64,000 nt of DNA, taken from Spirosoma linguale DSM 74 (lineage in GTDB: Bacteria; Bacteroidota; Bacteroidia; Cytophagales; Spirosomataceae). Location of the stretch: NCBI GenBank assembly GCA_000024525.1, contig CP001769.1, forward strand, positions 3,195,001-3,259,000, read 5' to 3'. Made by a program: the position numbers and the translations under genes. Below are positions 26,594 through 35,730 of this stretch, in pieces (the first letter of the stretch is position 1; the number at the start of each line of letters is the position of its first letter). A model generated the notes under the pieces. The model had not been told where the DNA came from. It saw nothing but the letters and a program-made list of their open reading frames with translations, and did no database searches.

Positions 26594-27167
26594 AACGCAT
26601 TCAAGTTTATATATTATTTAACTATAATATTAGCGTTAGTCTTATGATCTTCCACTTAAAAAGTCTAAATGTTCAAATACTTGACCTATGCAGATATATG
26701 TTCGTTCCTTCATTACATTGACAGCTTTACTAAGAGAGTCTAACTGAAGATGCTGACATCAAAACTCTAGATCAAAAATAGTTTAATCAGAAGAGTACAC
26801 TAAAGTAAAAACCTTCTATCTTACAACTACTTACATACAATCAGCATATATTTCAGGAAAATTTATTTCTTATAAAATAAGCCCTATTACTTTAACTTTC
26901 GGGCCAAATATCTTTTTTCACAATGAGTATAATGTAAACTTAAACTAAATTATATAGAGGACAATTAATCATATATAAGTAGACTAATCAATGAAAAATA
27001 TTTGCCGCTTTAAAATTATATTATTAGAAATAAATATCAGAACAGTTAACGATGAAACTGCAGTCTATTAGAAGAAAAACAATCCTACAAGCATGTAATT
27101 CATTTACATTTCTATTAATAATTAACCTTTCCCTATTCCACTCTTACTATTTCTGCAACAAAATAGT
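26594..27167. other. AT-rich divergent intergenic region
   Basis: About 570 bp separate the minus-strand UpxY-like gene from the plus-strand T9SS substrate. It should hold both promoters; I could not place either with confidence. No RNA fold or repeat stands out. Confidence 0.35.
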
Positions 27168-29546
27168 ATGGTTAAGTATCATCTAAATCTAGTCGAATTA
27201 ATTGGTACCACCTTTCTAAACTCCGGTTTCTTGAAAGAAGGAAAATGGCTGATCTGGCTATTCATTACTATATCTTATACGGCACCAGCATCCCACATTC
27301 TTGGTGGAGATATTACCATGGAATATCTTGGCAAACCCGGTTATTACCGGGTGGGTATAAATTTCATTTTTGGCGCAGGCTATGCTCCGCCTAAAACTGT
27401 GGGTATTTCTATTTACAAAAAGAATACTGGAGGGCTGGTACAGAATTTAACGGTTGACTTAGCAGAGATTAAACCTATATCGTTAAGTTATAAAGACATC
27501 CCTTGTATAAAGTCCAGTGGTTTAAACGTGGACCTTATACGATATAGCCGGGACATACAATTTAATCCAAGGAACTTTACAGATGCTAATGGATACTATA
27601 TTATATACGCCACTGCTAATAGAACTGCAGTTGATAACTTTAAAACGGCTGGAAATGTAGGCATTGTATACCGACTTGACTTTCCAGCCATGCAACAGGC
27701 CGGTGGCATTGACTTTGTTAACTCTTCTCCTCAATTTACGTTTACAAACACAGCTTATAGTTGTGTAGGCACCCCATTTAGTTTCAATTTCGATGCCTTT
27801 GATAAGGATGGTGACGAACTGCGCTATTTTCTGGTAGCTCCACTGCAAAGCTACCTACCCAATGGGGGCGTTTTCACAAACGTTGAGTTTATGCCAGGCT
27901 ACACAGCCAGCAACCCAATTATGGGCGTCCCACCCTTAAGTATTGACCAGCGTACGGGAAAACTTACGATGAAAGCTACCCAGACAGGTCTTTTTGTTTT
28001 TACCGTTGAAGTGGAGGAATGGCGGCAAGGGCAACGGCTTGGCGCTATCCGTAGAGATTTTCTGGTACCAGTTATTGACTGTAGAGTGGACATACCACCC
28101 CCCGCTGCTATTTCGTACCAGAACAAGACTGCAAGCGAAATTGACCTGTGTCCTGGCACATCCGCAGTACTTTCCGTCGATAGCAACCCGAACTGGGCCT
28201 ATCAATGGAAGAAGGATGGGGTTGAACTATCCGGTAGTACCAGCCCCCGATTGACAGTTAATACAACTGGGGTTTACTCCGTTACCAAACGATTTGCGAA
28301 AAAATGTGGTGGAGACACTACGTCAATTGGTGTCAAGGTGCGCTCCATCCCTACTCCTTCCGTCACCATAAAAGCGCCAAAATCACCCTATTGTCTTGGT
28401 GACACTCTTACATTAGAAGCGGCAGGAATCGCTGATTTTCGATACACCTGGCGAAGGAACGGCAAACTGCTGAATGGCATAACCAGTTCCATTATACGTT
28501 GTACTGAAAATGGTCTTTACAAGGTGGAAGGTGGGCCAATTACGGCTAACTGTACAGGGGTAGATAGTCTTAAGATACTTTTTAACTCGCAGCCTAAGAC
28601 CTCTTTGACGGCTTCTGCCATGAGCTTTTGCCCTAGAGATTCCATCATGTTAACTACGGTAGACAGCCTTGATTACCAGTACAGTTGGATGCCTGCGGGG
28701 GGAACTATCAACTCAAATCGCTTGATAGTAAAGAGCGAAGGAAGCTATCAGGTAAAAGTTACGAACAAGGCTGGATGTAGTACAACTTCACCACCAATAT
28801 ACATTCGTCAACTACCACTGCCCGTTATTCTATTCGACTCCATCAGGCCTGTATGTACCTCCGAAACCACTCCTGTTCTATTGATTGCTTCACCAACAGG
28901 CGGTCTGTTCGGTGGTACTTCGGTTAAAGGAAATACGTTCAATCCTCAGGGAATAGCGGCCGGAAAGTATCCTGTCACTTATACTGTAAAGAGCCAGGAG
29001 GGCTGTACCAATCAGCAAACGAGGTGGGTGTCTGTACTGAATGGTCCTTCTATTACGTTGGCGGATACGTTCAAAATAAAACGAGGCAAAGCTGTTCAAT
29101 TAATGGCTACAACCACTGATGCGACCAAGTTTTCATGGACACCCAGGCTCTACTTTACTCTGGATGACTTCTACGATCTACAACCCAGTGTACAGCCAAC
29201 TAAATCAATAAGCTATACCCTTACAGCGTACAATATTGAAGGATGTCCCTCAAAAGCTAAAACAACAGTTATCGTTCAGGAAAGTCTCTATATGGCCGAT
29301 GCATTTACACCAAATGGAGATAATCAAAATGACAATTGGGAAATTAGAAATAGCAGTATTTATCCGGATTGCGAGGTTAGTATATACAATCGATGGGGCC
29401 AGCTTATTTACCAGTCAACAGGGTACAACATCCCATGGGATGGCACTTTCCAGCAAAAAAAGGTGCCCGAGGGCGTATATACTTACCAAATAATTCCAGA
29501 CAAGAACGATAAGCCAATCATTGGAACTGTTCTAGTGCTTTATTAA
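27168..29546 (+). CDS. Large exported protein with Ig-like repeats and T9SS type B sorting domain
   Basis: The 792-residue protein has an N-terminal signal segment (LIWLFITISYTAPASHILGG), a domain with FDKDGDELRYFLVAP and LSIDQRTGKLTMKATQTGLF resembling PKD/cadherin-like folds, then several cysteine-paired Ig-like repeats with YQWKKDG and YTWRRNG cores between about 330 and 610. The last 90 residues (ADAFTPNGDNQNDNWEI, VSIYNRWGQLIYQS, VPEGVYTYQII) are the gliding-motility-associated (CHU_C, type B) C-terminal signal. It should cross the outer membrane through the type IX secretion system and be surface-bound or released, probably as an adhesin-like protein. No partner gene (PorP/SprF type) lies beside it. 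ATG at 27168 is the first in frame. Confidence 0.88.
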   Translation: MVKYHLNLVELIGTTFLNSGFLKEGKWLIWLFITISYTAPASHILGGDITMEYLGKPGYYRVGINFIFGAGYAPPKTVGISIYKKNTGGLVQNLTVDLAEIKPISLSYKDIPCIKSSGLNVDLIRYSRDIQFNPRNFTDANGYYIIYATANRTAVDNFKTAGNVGIVYRLDFPAMQQAGGIDFVNSSPQFTFTNTAYSCVGTPFSFNFDAFDKDGDELRYFLVAPLQSYLPNGGVFTNVEFMPGYTASNPIMGVPPLSIDQRTGKLTMKATQTGLFVFTVEVEEWRQGQRLGAIRRDFLVPVIDCRVDIPPPAAISYQNKTASEIDLCPGTSAVLSVDSNPNWAYQWKKDGVELSGSTSPRLTVNTTGVYSVTKRFAKKCGGDTTSIGVKVRSIPTPSVTIKAPKSPYCLGDTLTLEAAGIADFRYTWRRNGKLLNGITSSIIRCTENGLYKVEGGPITANCTGVDSLKILFNSQPKTSLTASAMSFCPRDSIMLTTVDSLDYQYSWMPAGGTINSNRLIVKSEGSYQVKVTNKAGCSTTSPPIYIRQLPLPVILFDSIRPVCTSETTPVLLIASPTGGLFGGTSVKGNTFNPQGIAAGKYPVTYTVKSQEGCTNQQTRWVSVLNGPSITLADTFKIKRGKAVQLMATTTDATKFSWTPRLYFTLDDFYDLQPSVQPTKSISYTLTAYNIEGCPSKAKTTVIVQESLYMADAFTPNGDNQNDNWEIRNSSIYPDCEVSIYNRWGQLIYQSTGYNIPWDGTFQQKKVPEGVYTYQIIPDKNDKPIIGTVLVLY

Positions 29547-29582
29547 AGCGGTCTAAACTCCCTGTAAGCAACTACGCAATAA

Positions 29583-30001
29583 CTATAAATGAAGTTGTAA
29601 CCCTATCCCTCCGTTAGCTGTCAACCCAATATCTACAGTCCTGATGGCTGAATCAGTGCTATCATTATACAAAACGATTGATTTATTTGTTAATTCATTT
29701 GCTAATTCAATCAGGCAGATACCTCCTACAAAAAGACCTATCCCCCCCAAAGTTTTCGCTAAGCTCCGCTCTCTATATACTACTTGAACATCAGCCGGGT
29801 TTCGGTTTGATACAGTCTTGATTCCACCAACGGTTGCCATAGCTTCAGATCCTTTAACCCCCACATAACTTAGAGCCAAGCCAGATAAAGCCAGAGCCGG
29901 CCCAATAACTTTCAAGCGATTGGCCCATCTATAGTTTAATAACGCTTTGGGTGACTCTTGTAGTAGACTAACTACTTGTACGTTTTTTAACTTAGTATCG
30001 T
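29583..30001 (-). pseudogene. C-terminal remnant of an unknown protein cut by the IS
   Basis: The frame ends at 29583 and runs upstream directly into the IS end without a credible start codon. About 139 residues remain. They contain two hydrophobic stretches (VIGPALALSGLALSYVGV and LGGIGLFVGGICLIELANEL) and end VDIGLTANGGIGLQLHL. This does not look like the C-terminus of a Wzz protein, and it resembles short Cytophagales proteins with IGPxLALxG and LFVGGxCLIELAN motifs that I recall only loosely. It is in phase with the Wzz fragment on the other side of the IS, so one interrupted gene is possible, but two different genes joined by rearrangement fits the sequence better. Confidence 0.55.
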
Positions 30002-30055
30002 TGTATGTCGTCAAATGAAAGTGGACAGACGCGGGTGAAAAGAGAAGAGATGGTT

Positions 30056-31030
30056 TTAGCCACTTTGGGCTCGCTGAAAAATATGATTTTTCCGGCGTTG
30101 GGACAAACTTAGCTGCTTCGTTTTTTGCCGATGGGCCAAGATCTGCTCTTGGCGACCCCAGTAAGCATCCGCCGGCCGTACGTTGTCCAATGATTCATGG
30201 TACCGTTGATGATTATAGTAGTCTACCCACTCCGTTAGACGGGTTCTTAGTTCATCCGGACTATAGTAGTGTTCCAATAACAGGACGTTTTTCATGGATC
30301 GATGATACCGCTCAATCTTTCCTTGGGTCATAGGATGAAAGGGAGCGCTACGAATATGATCGATGCTTTCTCCTTTCAGATAATCCTTTAGATACCGAGA
30401 CACATAAGCCGACCCATTGTCGGACAGCATACGTGGCCGCTGACCACTTTTCAGGCTACTCGCTTTCAGAGCAGCTTGGACGGTTCGCTCCACATCGGTC
30501 GCCTGCATGCCTGGACAGAGTTCCCAGGCTAAAATATAGCGAGAGTAGTCATCCAGCACTGTCGACAGATAATACCATCCCCAATGCTTGATCTTAAAGT
30601 ACGTAAAGTCGGTCTGCCAAAGTTGATTGGGTGCCGTGGTAGGATTATAGAAGTGGTCAGCCGCTTCCATCAACCGATAGGCAGGGGTAGTGATTAGTCC
30701 CCGACTTTTGAGAACCCGGTAAACCGTCGATTCCGACACAAACCATTGCTCGTTATCAACAATATAGCAAGCCAGTTCGCGACTGGAAAGGTCAGGGCGA
30801 TCTAAAGCTAGCTCAACAATTCGATTTTTTTCAGCTATTGGTAGTTGATTCCAGATGCTTGTCCGACGGCAAGGCTGATCGGCCAAGCCATCAAAGCCAT
30901 CGCTTAAATAACGCTTATACCAACTGTAAAAAGTAGCTCGGTTGATCCCCAGTTCCCGTAACGTGGCCTTTACGCTCAGGGGTGACTGTTCGACTAAGCT
31001 TATAATCTCCATTTTCTCGGACTGAGTCAT
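30056..31030 (-). CDS. IS3-family transposase OrfB (DDE integrase core)
   Basis: The 324-residue protein has an N-terminal helix-turn-helix region (SVKATLRELGINRATFYSWY) and an rve integrase core. The catalytic residues are the Asp in WQTDFTYFK, the Asp in MLSDNGSAYVS and the Glu in GKIERYHRSMK, with the usual YNHQRYHESL near the end. All three are present, so the enzyme looks active. It starts 13 bp after the OrfA stop rather than overlapping it, so the -1 frameshift fusion normal for IS3 elements is not obvious here; separate translation is likely. The frame is intact, suggesting recent arrival. Confidence 0.95.
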   Translation of the reverse strand: MTQSEKMEIISLVEQSPLSVKATLRELGINRATFYSWYKRYLSDGFDGLADQPCRRTSIWNQLPIAEKNRIVELALDRPDLSSRELACYIVDNEQWFVSESTVYRVLKSRGLITTPAYRLMEAADHFYNPTTAPNQLWQTDFTYFKIKHWGWYYLSTVLDDYSRYILAWELCPGMQATDVERTVQAALKASSLKSGQRPRMLSDNGSAYVSRYLKDYLKGESIDHIRSAPFHPMTQGKIERYHRSMKNVLLLEHYYSPDELRTRLTEWVDYYNHQRYHESLDNVRPADAYWGRQEQILAHRQKTKQLSLSQRRKNHIFQRAQSG

Positions 31031-31043
31031 GTGATGATTAAGA

Positions 31044-31448
31044 TTAGTCGTCGGCCTTAAGGCTTTTTTTTAATACCCGATTCTCCAAGCTTAGTTCGGC
31101 TACCAGCTGTTTGAGGGCCTCATTTTCGGACTTGATGGACTGCACTTCAGGAGCAGTGGCTTCCCGGGTTGTGTCACCGGCTAATCGCTTTTTACCCGCT
31201 TCTAGGAACTCTTTACTCCAGCGGTAATAAATGTTGGTGTTGAGTCCTTCTCGCCGACAGATCTCGGCTACTGACTGTTCGCCTTGTAGGCCTTCCAGCA
31301 CAATGCGAATCTTTTCTTCCGCCGTGTATTGGCGTCGGGTTTGTCGCTGAATGTCTTTGATGATGGATAAGGCCGGTTTTCGTTCCGCCGAAGTCGATGA
31401 GTTAGCTGCGGAACGTTTTGATGGAGTTGGTTTAGTCGATTTGGACAT
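31044..31448 (-). CDS. IS3-family transposase OrfA (DNA-binding)
   Basis: The 134-residue protein carries the helix-turn-helix of IS3 OrfA (RRQYTAEEKIRIVLEGLQGE then SVAEICRREGLNTNIYYRWS), followed by a leucine-rich coiled coil (IKSENEALKQLVAELSLENR) used for dimerisation. A basic, Ser/Thr-rich N-terminal tail of about 30 residues precedes it. It is the promoter-proximal gene of the element and would bind the terminal repeats and team with OrfB. Confidence 0.93.
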   Translation of the reverse strand: MSKSTKPTPSKRSAANSSTSAERKPALSIIKDIQRQTRRQYTAEEKIRIVLEGLQGEQSVAEICRREGLNTNIYYRWSKEFLEAGKKRLAGDTTREATAPEVQSIKSENEALKQLVAELSLENRVLKKSLKADD

Positions 31449-31534
31449 AACTAAGGTGGTTTGGGTGAAACAATTTATTGAATTGTCTCTTCCGTTTCAC
31501 CCCTTATTTGTCCACTTTTAGTTGACGACGTACA

Positions 31535-32555
31535 CTTTAGAATTATTAATATATTCCTCAATGCTATTTAACCCCTTTAATATTACGTCCGCTTCATTTA
31601 TTTTAATATCATTCTGTTCTATCTTCTGTAAGAACAAATTGGCCTCCGAACTTAGATCGATTATACCTTTATTCTCACGAAAACTCTCTACGTCTTTTTC
31701 AACGCTACCAAGCTCGGCAGTAATAAGTTTTAATCGTTCTTCAATAAAATGCAGGGTATTTGTAGCCTCTCTATTCTTCTCTTCAAGAGAAGTAAAAGCG
31801 TATTCGTCCAGTAACGTTGTTAGAATATCTTTCCCTTTTTCAATTAATGAACATTCAATAATTAGCGAGAGAAACGAACTGTTATCTACCAGTTGGCTCA
31901 CCTGAATGGAGTTAATTAATTCATTTATAAGGACAGCCTTATTAAGAAATACCACTTTCACAAGCGAAACACTGTCTACACCCGGCGATTTTGACTGAAA
32001 TACCCTAAAGCTGCCAAATTCTGATTTTACATCCTGGCTGTACAGAAAGGTGCCCAGCATTTTCATATCTTGGTTAAATAACTGATAGGTCTCCTTTGAG
32101 CCAGTCTTTATGAACAAGGCATGCTGATAGGCATAATCTGTTAAGTTTGTGACATTGACCTTGACCGGAGCCGTTTTATAAATCTCAATATCTCTAAAAC
32201 GGTCTTTTTTCCAATAAGATGTTGTAAGGCCCAGTTCATCAATTACTTTACCAATTAATGATCTTGATCGCAAGACGGTTATTTCATTTTCAAGCTGTTT
32301 ACTGGACCCGACAGAAAACTCCTCAATAATATCTTCTCCTTTTGCCTTCTTAAGCGACTCTTCATCCTTAATTAATAAGGTTGCCTTAACTTGATAGATT
32401 GGCGTGTATTGATTCAGATATATATAAGCAACAGTTAAAGTGATCAGTACCGAAATAACGAACCAATACCAATAACGTATATACTTAAAAAGTTGATTTA
32501 ATACGTTTGATTCATCTTCAGATTCCTCATTGAAAATACTATTCTTATCTTCCAT
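31535..32555 (-). pseudogene. Wzz-type polysaccharide chain-length protein, 3' end lost to the IS
   Basis: The frame starts at 32555 and continues a few codons into the IS, stopping at 31518. The first transmembrane helix (YWYWFVISVLITLTVAYIYL, about residues 27-46) is followed by the Wzz signature PIYQVKATLLIKDEE and LENEITVLRSRSLIGKVIDE. A long helical coiled region (about 250-335) follows. The second transmembrane helix and cytoplasmic tail that a Wzz protein needs are missing. The normal protein spans the inner membrane and controls polymer length with the Wza-type outer channel. It starts 14 bp after the Wza-like gene, so they were one operon; without its second membrane helix it is probably non-functional. 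Confidence 0.85.
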
Positions 32556-32569
32556 GTATACTCTTAATT

Positions 32570-33397
32570 TTAAAACTGTACAATCCTAAAAAACACAGTG
32601 ATCAGTAGTGACGCCATACTTAAATATACTGGCAGCTGTTGTAAGTTCTGACTTCTAGGCTTGGGTGGGACAACTTTCTCTTTTGTTGGCTCTATATAAA
32701 TAATATCACCGTTTTTAATATAAAAATAGGGTGATGAAAAAATGTCTCGATTCCGTAGGTTAACCTTACCGATTTCACGCGTACCATCCTTTACCCGAAT
32801 TATTGAGATACTATCCCGTTTTGCGTACACGGTTAAATCCCCAGAAACTGCCAGAGCGTCCAGAATGGTAGTTGTTTCATCTAATAAATTGTATGTACCA
32901 ACTCGGTTTGTTTCACCTAGTATTGAAAACTTGTGGTTCATAAACCGAATGTTGACTATTGGCTCCTTTAAAGTCCGCTCAAGTACATCTTTAATTTTTT
33001 TCTCGGCATTTTCCAGAGTTAATCCTTCTAATTTTTGCCGACCAACTATTGGTGCAAAAATACAACCCGCAGAATCAACAGGGAATCCTAACGGTTGGCT
33101 ATTTGCTCCAATACTAACGCCAGAAAACACAGAGACAGGTAGTGTAGTAATATTTGGATAATTCAAATTTTCATTTGATTCTTTATTTAGCGTACTAACA
33201 AATATACCTAGAATATCCCCTTTTTTTATGGTTGTTATTTCCGGTATTACAGTTTTAATATAGGCGGGAAACAGCCTCGAAGTATCCTGAAAGTATTCAA
33301 ATTTCGCCGGTTTGATTGTTACACATGAAGTTGTTAGATAGGCTATTGACAAAATAATTGTAACATAGGCCAAAGCCTTTAGATTTTTGTTTAACAT
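32570..33397 (-). CDS. Polysaccharide export lipoprotein (Wza/BexD-like)
   Basis: The 275-residue protein has a lipoprotein leader with lipobox LTTSC and mature Cys at about 25. The polysaccharide-export domain (IKKGDILGIFVSTLNKE, GFPVDSAGCIFAPIVGRQKL) and a SLBB-like domain (FSILGETNRVGTYNL, ILDALAVSGDLTVYAKRD) follow. A C-terminal hydrophobic segment LPVYLSMASLLITVFFRIV could cross the outer membrane. It would form the outer-membrane channel for capsule or exopolysaccharide. It is the first gene of a two-gene remnant with the broken Wzz gene; glycosyltransferases are absent from the window, so the operon looks truncated. Confidence 0.9.
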   Translation of the reverse strand: MLNKNLKALAYVTIILSIAYLTTSCVTIKPAKFEYFQDTSRLFPAYIKTVIPEITTIKKGDILGIFVSTLNKESNENLNYPNITTLPVSVFSGVSIGANSQPLGFPVDSAGCIFAPIVGRQKLEGLTLENAEKKIKDVLERTLKEPIVNIRFMNHKFSILGETNRVGTYNLLDETTTILDALAVSGDLTVYAKRDSISIIRVKDGTREIGKVNLRNRDIFSSPYFYIKNGDIIYIEPTKEKVVPPKPRSQNLQQLPVYLSMASLLITVFFRIVQF

Positions 33398-33541
33398 GTT
33401 TATTTGTTCCTATACAAGCTATTTACAACGGTTTTCGTTTTTATGGAAATACATCACCCTAAAATACAGAGTTCTCTGTACCCTACGATGGTTAAACACT
33501 CTTCTTAGAATAAATGATTAATTGACGATCCTTGGGATACC

Positions 33542-34297
33542 CTAGTTAGATTGACCTATATCCCTTCTATGCCTATACTGATTAGGATTAATCTTATAGG
33601 ACGCCTTGAAACTTCTTGAGAAGTACGACAAGCTACTAAAGCCACATAGCACTGAAATTTGCTCTAGTGAATAATCGCTGTTCAGCAAGAGATTATCAGC
33701 TTTTTTTAGTCTAAACTCTTTTACAAGATCGCTGAAGTTCGAATCAAGATAGTTTTTTAACCTACGTTTCAATGTAGATGTACTCATGAATAAATTCAGG
33801 GCCGCTTTTTCAATGCTGAAATCTGAATTAACTGCCATATCAGTTAATAAATCATAAAATTGCTTTACAAACTGAAAATCCGGTTGTTGGTCCTCATGAG
33901 CTTCGTATATGGTACGATTGATAATTGAATTTCTGTAGGCTATCAGGTTATTGATCTGACTTATAATTTCGTCTTTGGCTACTGGCTTTGTCAAGTAGCT
34001 TATCACTCCCATCTCTAAGCCCTTTGAACGATCCTCCTGTGAGTCTTTTGATGTTAAGAAAATGACAGGAATTTTTTTGTAAGGCAAACCCTCCTTTAAT
34101 CTCTCAAGAAATGTGTACCCGTCCATTCTCGGCATTATGATGTCAGAAATTATCAAATCCGGGGTGGAATAACGCAATAAGCTAAGCGCACGTTTTCCAT
34201 TATCAGCCACGGCTATTCTATGACCATACAGTTCGAGTATAGTTTTGAGTGTCAATTGAAGCGAAAGATCATCCTCAATCAAAAGTATGTTTGCCAC
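33542..34297 (-). CDS. Response regulator with AraC-type DNA-binding domain
   Basis: The 251-residue protein has an N-terminal receiver (ILLIEDDLSL; phospho-acceptor Asp52 in LIISDIIMPRMDG; FLTSKDS; YLTKPV) and a C-terminal AraC helix-turn-helix (AALNLFMSTSTLKRRLKNYL, LEQISVLCGFSSLSYFSRSF). A GTG at 34297 is the likely start, as no ATG lies nearby. It reads in the same direction as the polysaccharide export genes, 144 bp upstream of them, so it may control them. No histidine kinase is adjacent. Confidence 0.9.
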   Translation of the reverse strand: MANILLIEDDLSLQLTLKTILELYGHRIAVADNGKRALSLLRYSTPDLIISDIIMPRMDGYTFLERLKEGLPYKKIPVIFLTSKDSQEDRSKGLEMGVISYLTKPVAKDEIISQINNLIAYRNSIINRTIYEAHEDQQPDFQFVKQFYDLLTDMAVNSDFSIEKAALNLFMSTSTLKRRLKNYLDSNFSDLVKEFRLKKADNLLLNSDYSLEQISVLCGFSSLSYFSRSFKASYKINPNQYRHRRDIGQSN

Positions 34298-35246
34298 TTT
34301 TTATAAAATTTAACATGCCATGTGTGGATTTAAGAAAACTAAATCATCATTAAATATACTACATGTAACTAATATACTAATTTTATCAAGGACAGCAATG
34401 TACAACTATTTAATCACTTTCGTAAGCTAGTTATACTATTTTCCCAAACATTAATTAGTTCTCCTTTAGTTACATACTAGCTCCTTGAAATTAGAGTTTC
34501 AAGGCGTTTAATGGTTATTTGTAACTCTTATATCATGCCATTTTGTGCTCTACTTTTGTTCAATTGTGTATAGCTCCGCTAAACAAGTCCCATAAGAACT
34601 AACTACTAAAAACCAATTTTTAACTGATATAAACTCAAGGATTGCTTTGTTCCTTTTATAGGTTTACAAAACACTCAATAAACCGTTCTCTTCTCCGTCT
34701 CTCAATAAAACCAGTTACACAAGGCTGAAGACCTAATAGAGTAATATATGCTGGCTTACTGAACTTCTCATTAATACCACCAGATACCTTTTATTAGGCT
34801 TTCCTATTCTTATATACACATTCTAAGTCAGATTTGATACACTACTAACTTATAAGTATACCTAAAGTTCCTATATTATTTAAAAAGCCTTTTTCACCCA
34901 AAAGCTGACTTTGACTTTATTGAACCATACAATACTTTGCTTTTTGGTATACAATTTTACCAATAATAACTCACTACGAACATGTAACTGACCTCTAAAT
35001 TCAAGAAAATGGACTTATGAACGTAAAGTGGACGACTTATATATTACTTGCTCGTGAAAGACTTTAAAACTTATTTAAATTAATAGTTAGTCGTTATTAA
35101 CTAATCTCCTTTTTTGTATATCAATAAATTATACTTATAAGCAAAATACAGTTGAAGAAGCGTTACGAGTAGTAGGCTTGATACATTTTTGAATTTTATC
35201 CTAGACAATACGATGCCCTTCACAACTTTTAAATTTAATTACCGAT
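34298..35246. other. About 950 bp of AT-rich DNA without a recognisable gene
   Basis: No credible frame or RNA gene is seen. Near its right end a 21-bp direct repeat with a few mismatches (ACAATACGATGCCCTTCACAA at 35205 and ACAATACAACGCCCTCCACAA at 35255) is spaced exactly 50 bp. This tract forms the border between the accessory island and the tRNA genes. Confidence 0.4.
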
Positions 35247-35290
35247 TGATCCCCACAATACAACGCCCTCCACAAGTATTGTGGGGATCA
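35247..35290. repeat. Perfect 15-bp inverted repeat with 14-base loop
   Basis: TGATCCCCACAATAC is repeated inverted at 35276-35290. No T-tract follows on either strand. It lies between the island and the tRNA-Pro terminator. Confidence 0.6.
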
Positions 35291-35326
35291 TCCATAATTC
35301 AGCACATTAAAGGAAAGTATAGGGCA

Positions 35327-35360
35327 ACAAAAAAGCACTTACCGTTGCTGATAAGTGCTT
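35327..35360 (-). terminator. Intrinsic terminator of the tRNA-Ser/tRNA-Pro transcript
   Basis: On the minus strand AAGCACTTA pairs with TAAGTGCTT around a 10-base loop and is followed by TTTTTTG. It lies 22 bp after the 3' end of tRNA-Pro. Confidence 0.8.
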
Positions 35361-35381
35361 GATTGTTTGGGACTTTATATG

Positions 35382-35455
35382 TCGGGGTGGCAGGATTCGA
35401 ACCTACGACCTCCTGCTCCCAAAGCAGGCGCGATACCGGGCTACGCTACACCCCG
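35382..35455 (-). tRNA. tRNA-Pro (TGG anticodon)
   Basis: Minus-strand cloverleaf with acceptor CGGGGTG/CACCCCG, D-arm GTAGCGTAGCCCGGT, anticodon stem CCTGC/GCAGG around loop TTTGGGA (anticodon TGG) and T-arm GTAGGTTCGAATCCTGC. CCA is not encoded. Confidence 0.97.
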
Positions 35456-35476
35456 AAAGATACTCTTTTCACTCAG

Positions 35477-35563
35477 CGGAGAGAGAGGGATTCGAACCCT
35501 CGGTACCGTTACCAGTACGACAGTTTAGCAAACTGTTCCTTTCGGCCACTCAGGCATCTCTCC
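35477..35563 (-). tRNA. tRNA-Ser (GCT anticodon)
   Basis: Minus-strand cloverleaf with acceptor GGAGAGA/TCTCTCC, anticodon stem ACAGT/ACTGT around loop TTGCTAA (anticodon GCT), a long variable arm typical of serine tRNAs, and T-arm GAGGGTTCGAATCCCTC. It is 21 bp upstream of tRNA-Pro and shares its transcript. Confidence 0.97.
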
Positions 35564-35730
35564 GAAGCCAACCAATATCTTCCTGATTGATTGGGACACA
35601 AAGGTAGGGCAATAATGCCTTTTCAGCAAGAGATTTCGCAAAAAATCTTTTTATAATTATTAATTTCGCCTTTCCTGATTCCGTCATAAATGAGTGATTT
35701 AGCTCATCATCAGGCTGATACTCCTACTCG

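Larger units (their letters stand above)
30002..31534 (-). mobile_element. IS3-family insertion sequence, IS150-like ends, about 1.53 kb
   Basis: Both ends begin TGTA and share an imperfect inverted repeat: TGTATGTCGTCAA...AAAGTGGACA on the left and TGTACGTCGTCAA...AAAGTGGACA inverted on the right, followed by matching GGGTGAAA stretches. TG...CA ends and the GTGGACA block fit the IS150 group as I remember it. It carries orfA and orfB on the minus strand. Flanks cgt and ctt give no exact target duplication. If the element is drawn shorter (about 30006-31529), a 3-bp GTA duplication appears. Confidence 0.9.

Noticed and set aside
35359..35590. Frames across tRNA-Pro and tRNA-Ser that read like GRIRTYDLLLPKQ or AGFEPTTSC
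   Set aside because: They are the antisense of tRNA genes and are a well-known artefact in protein databases, not real genes.
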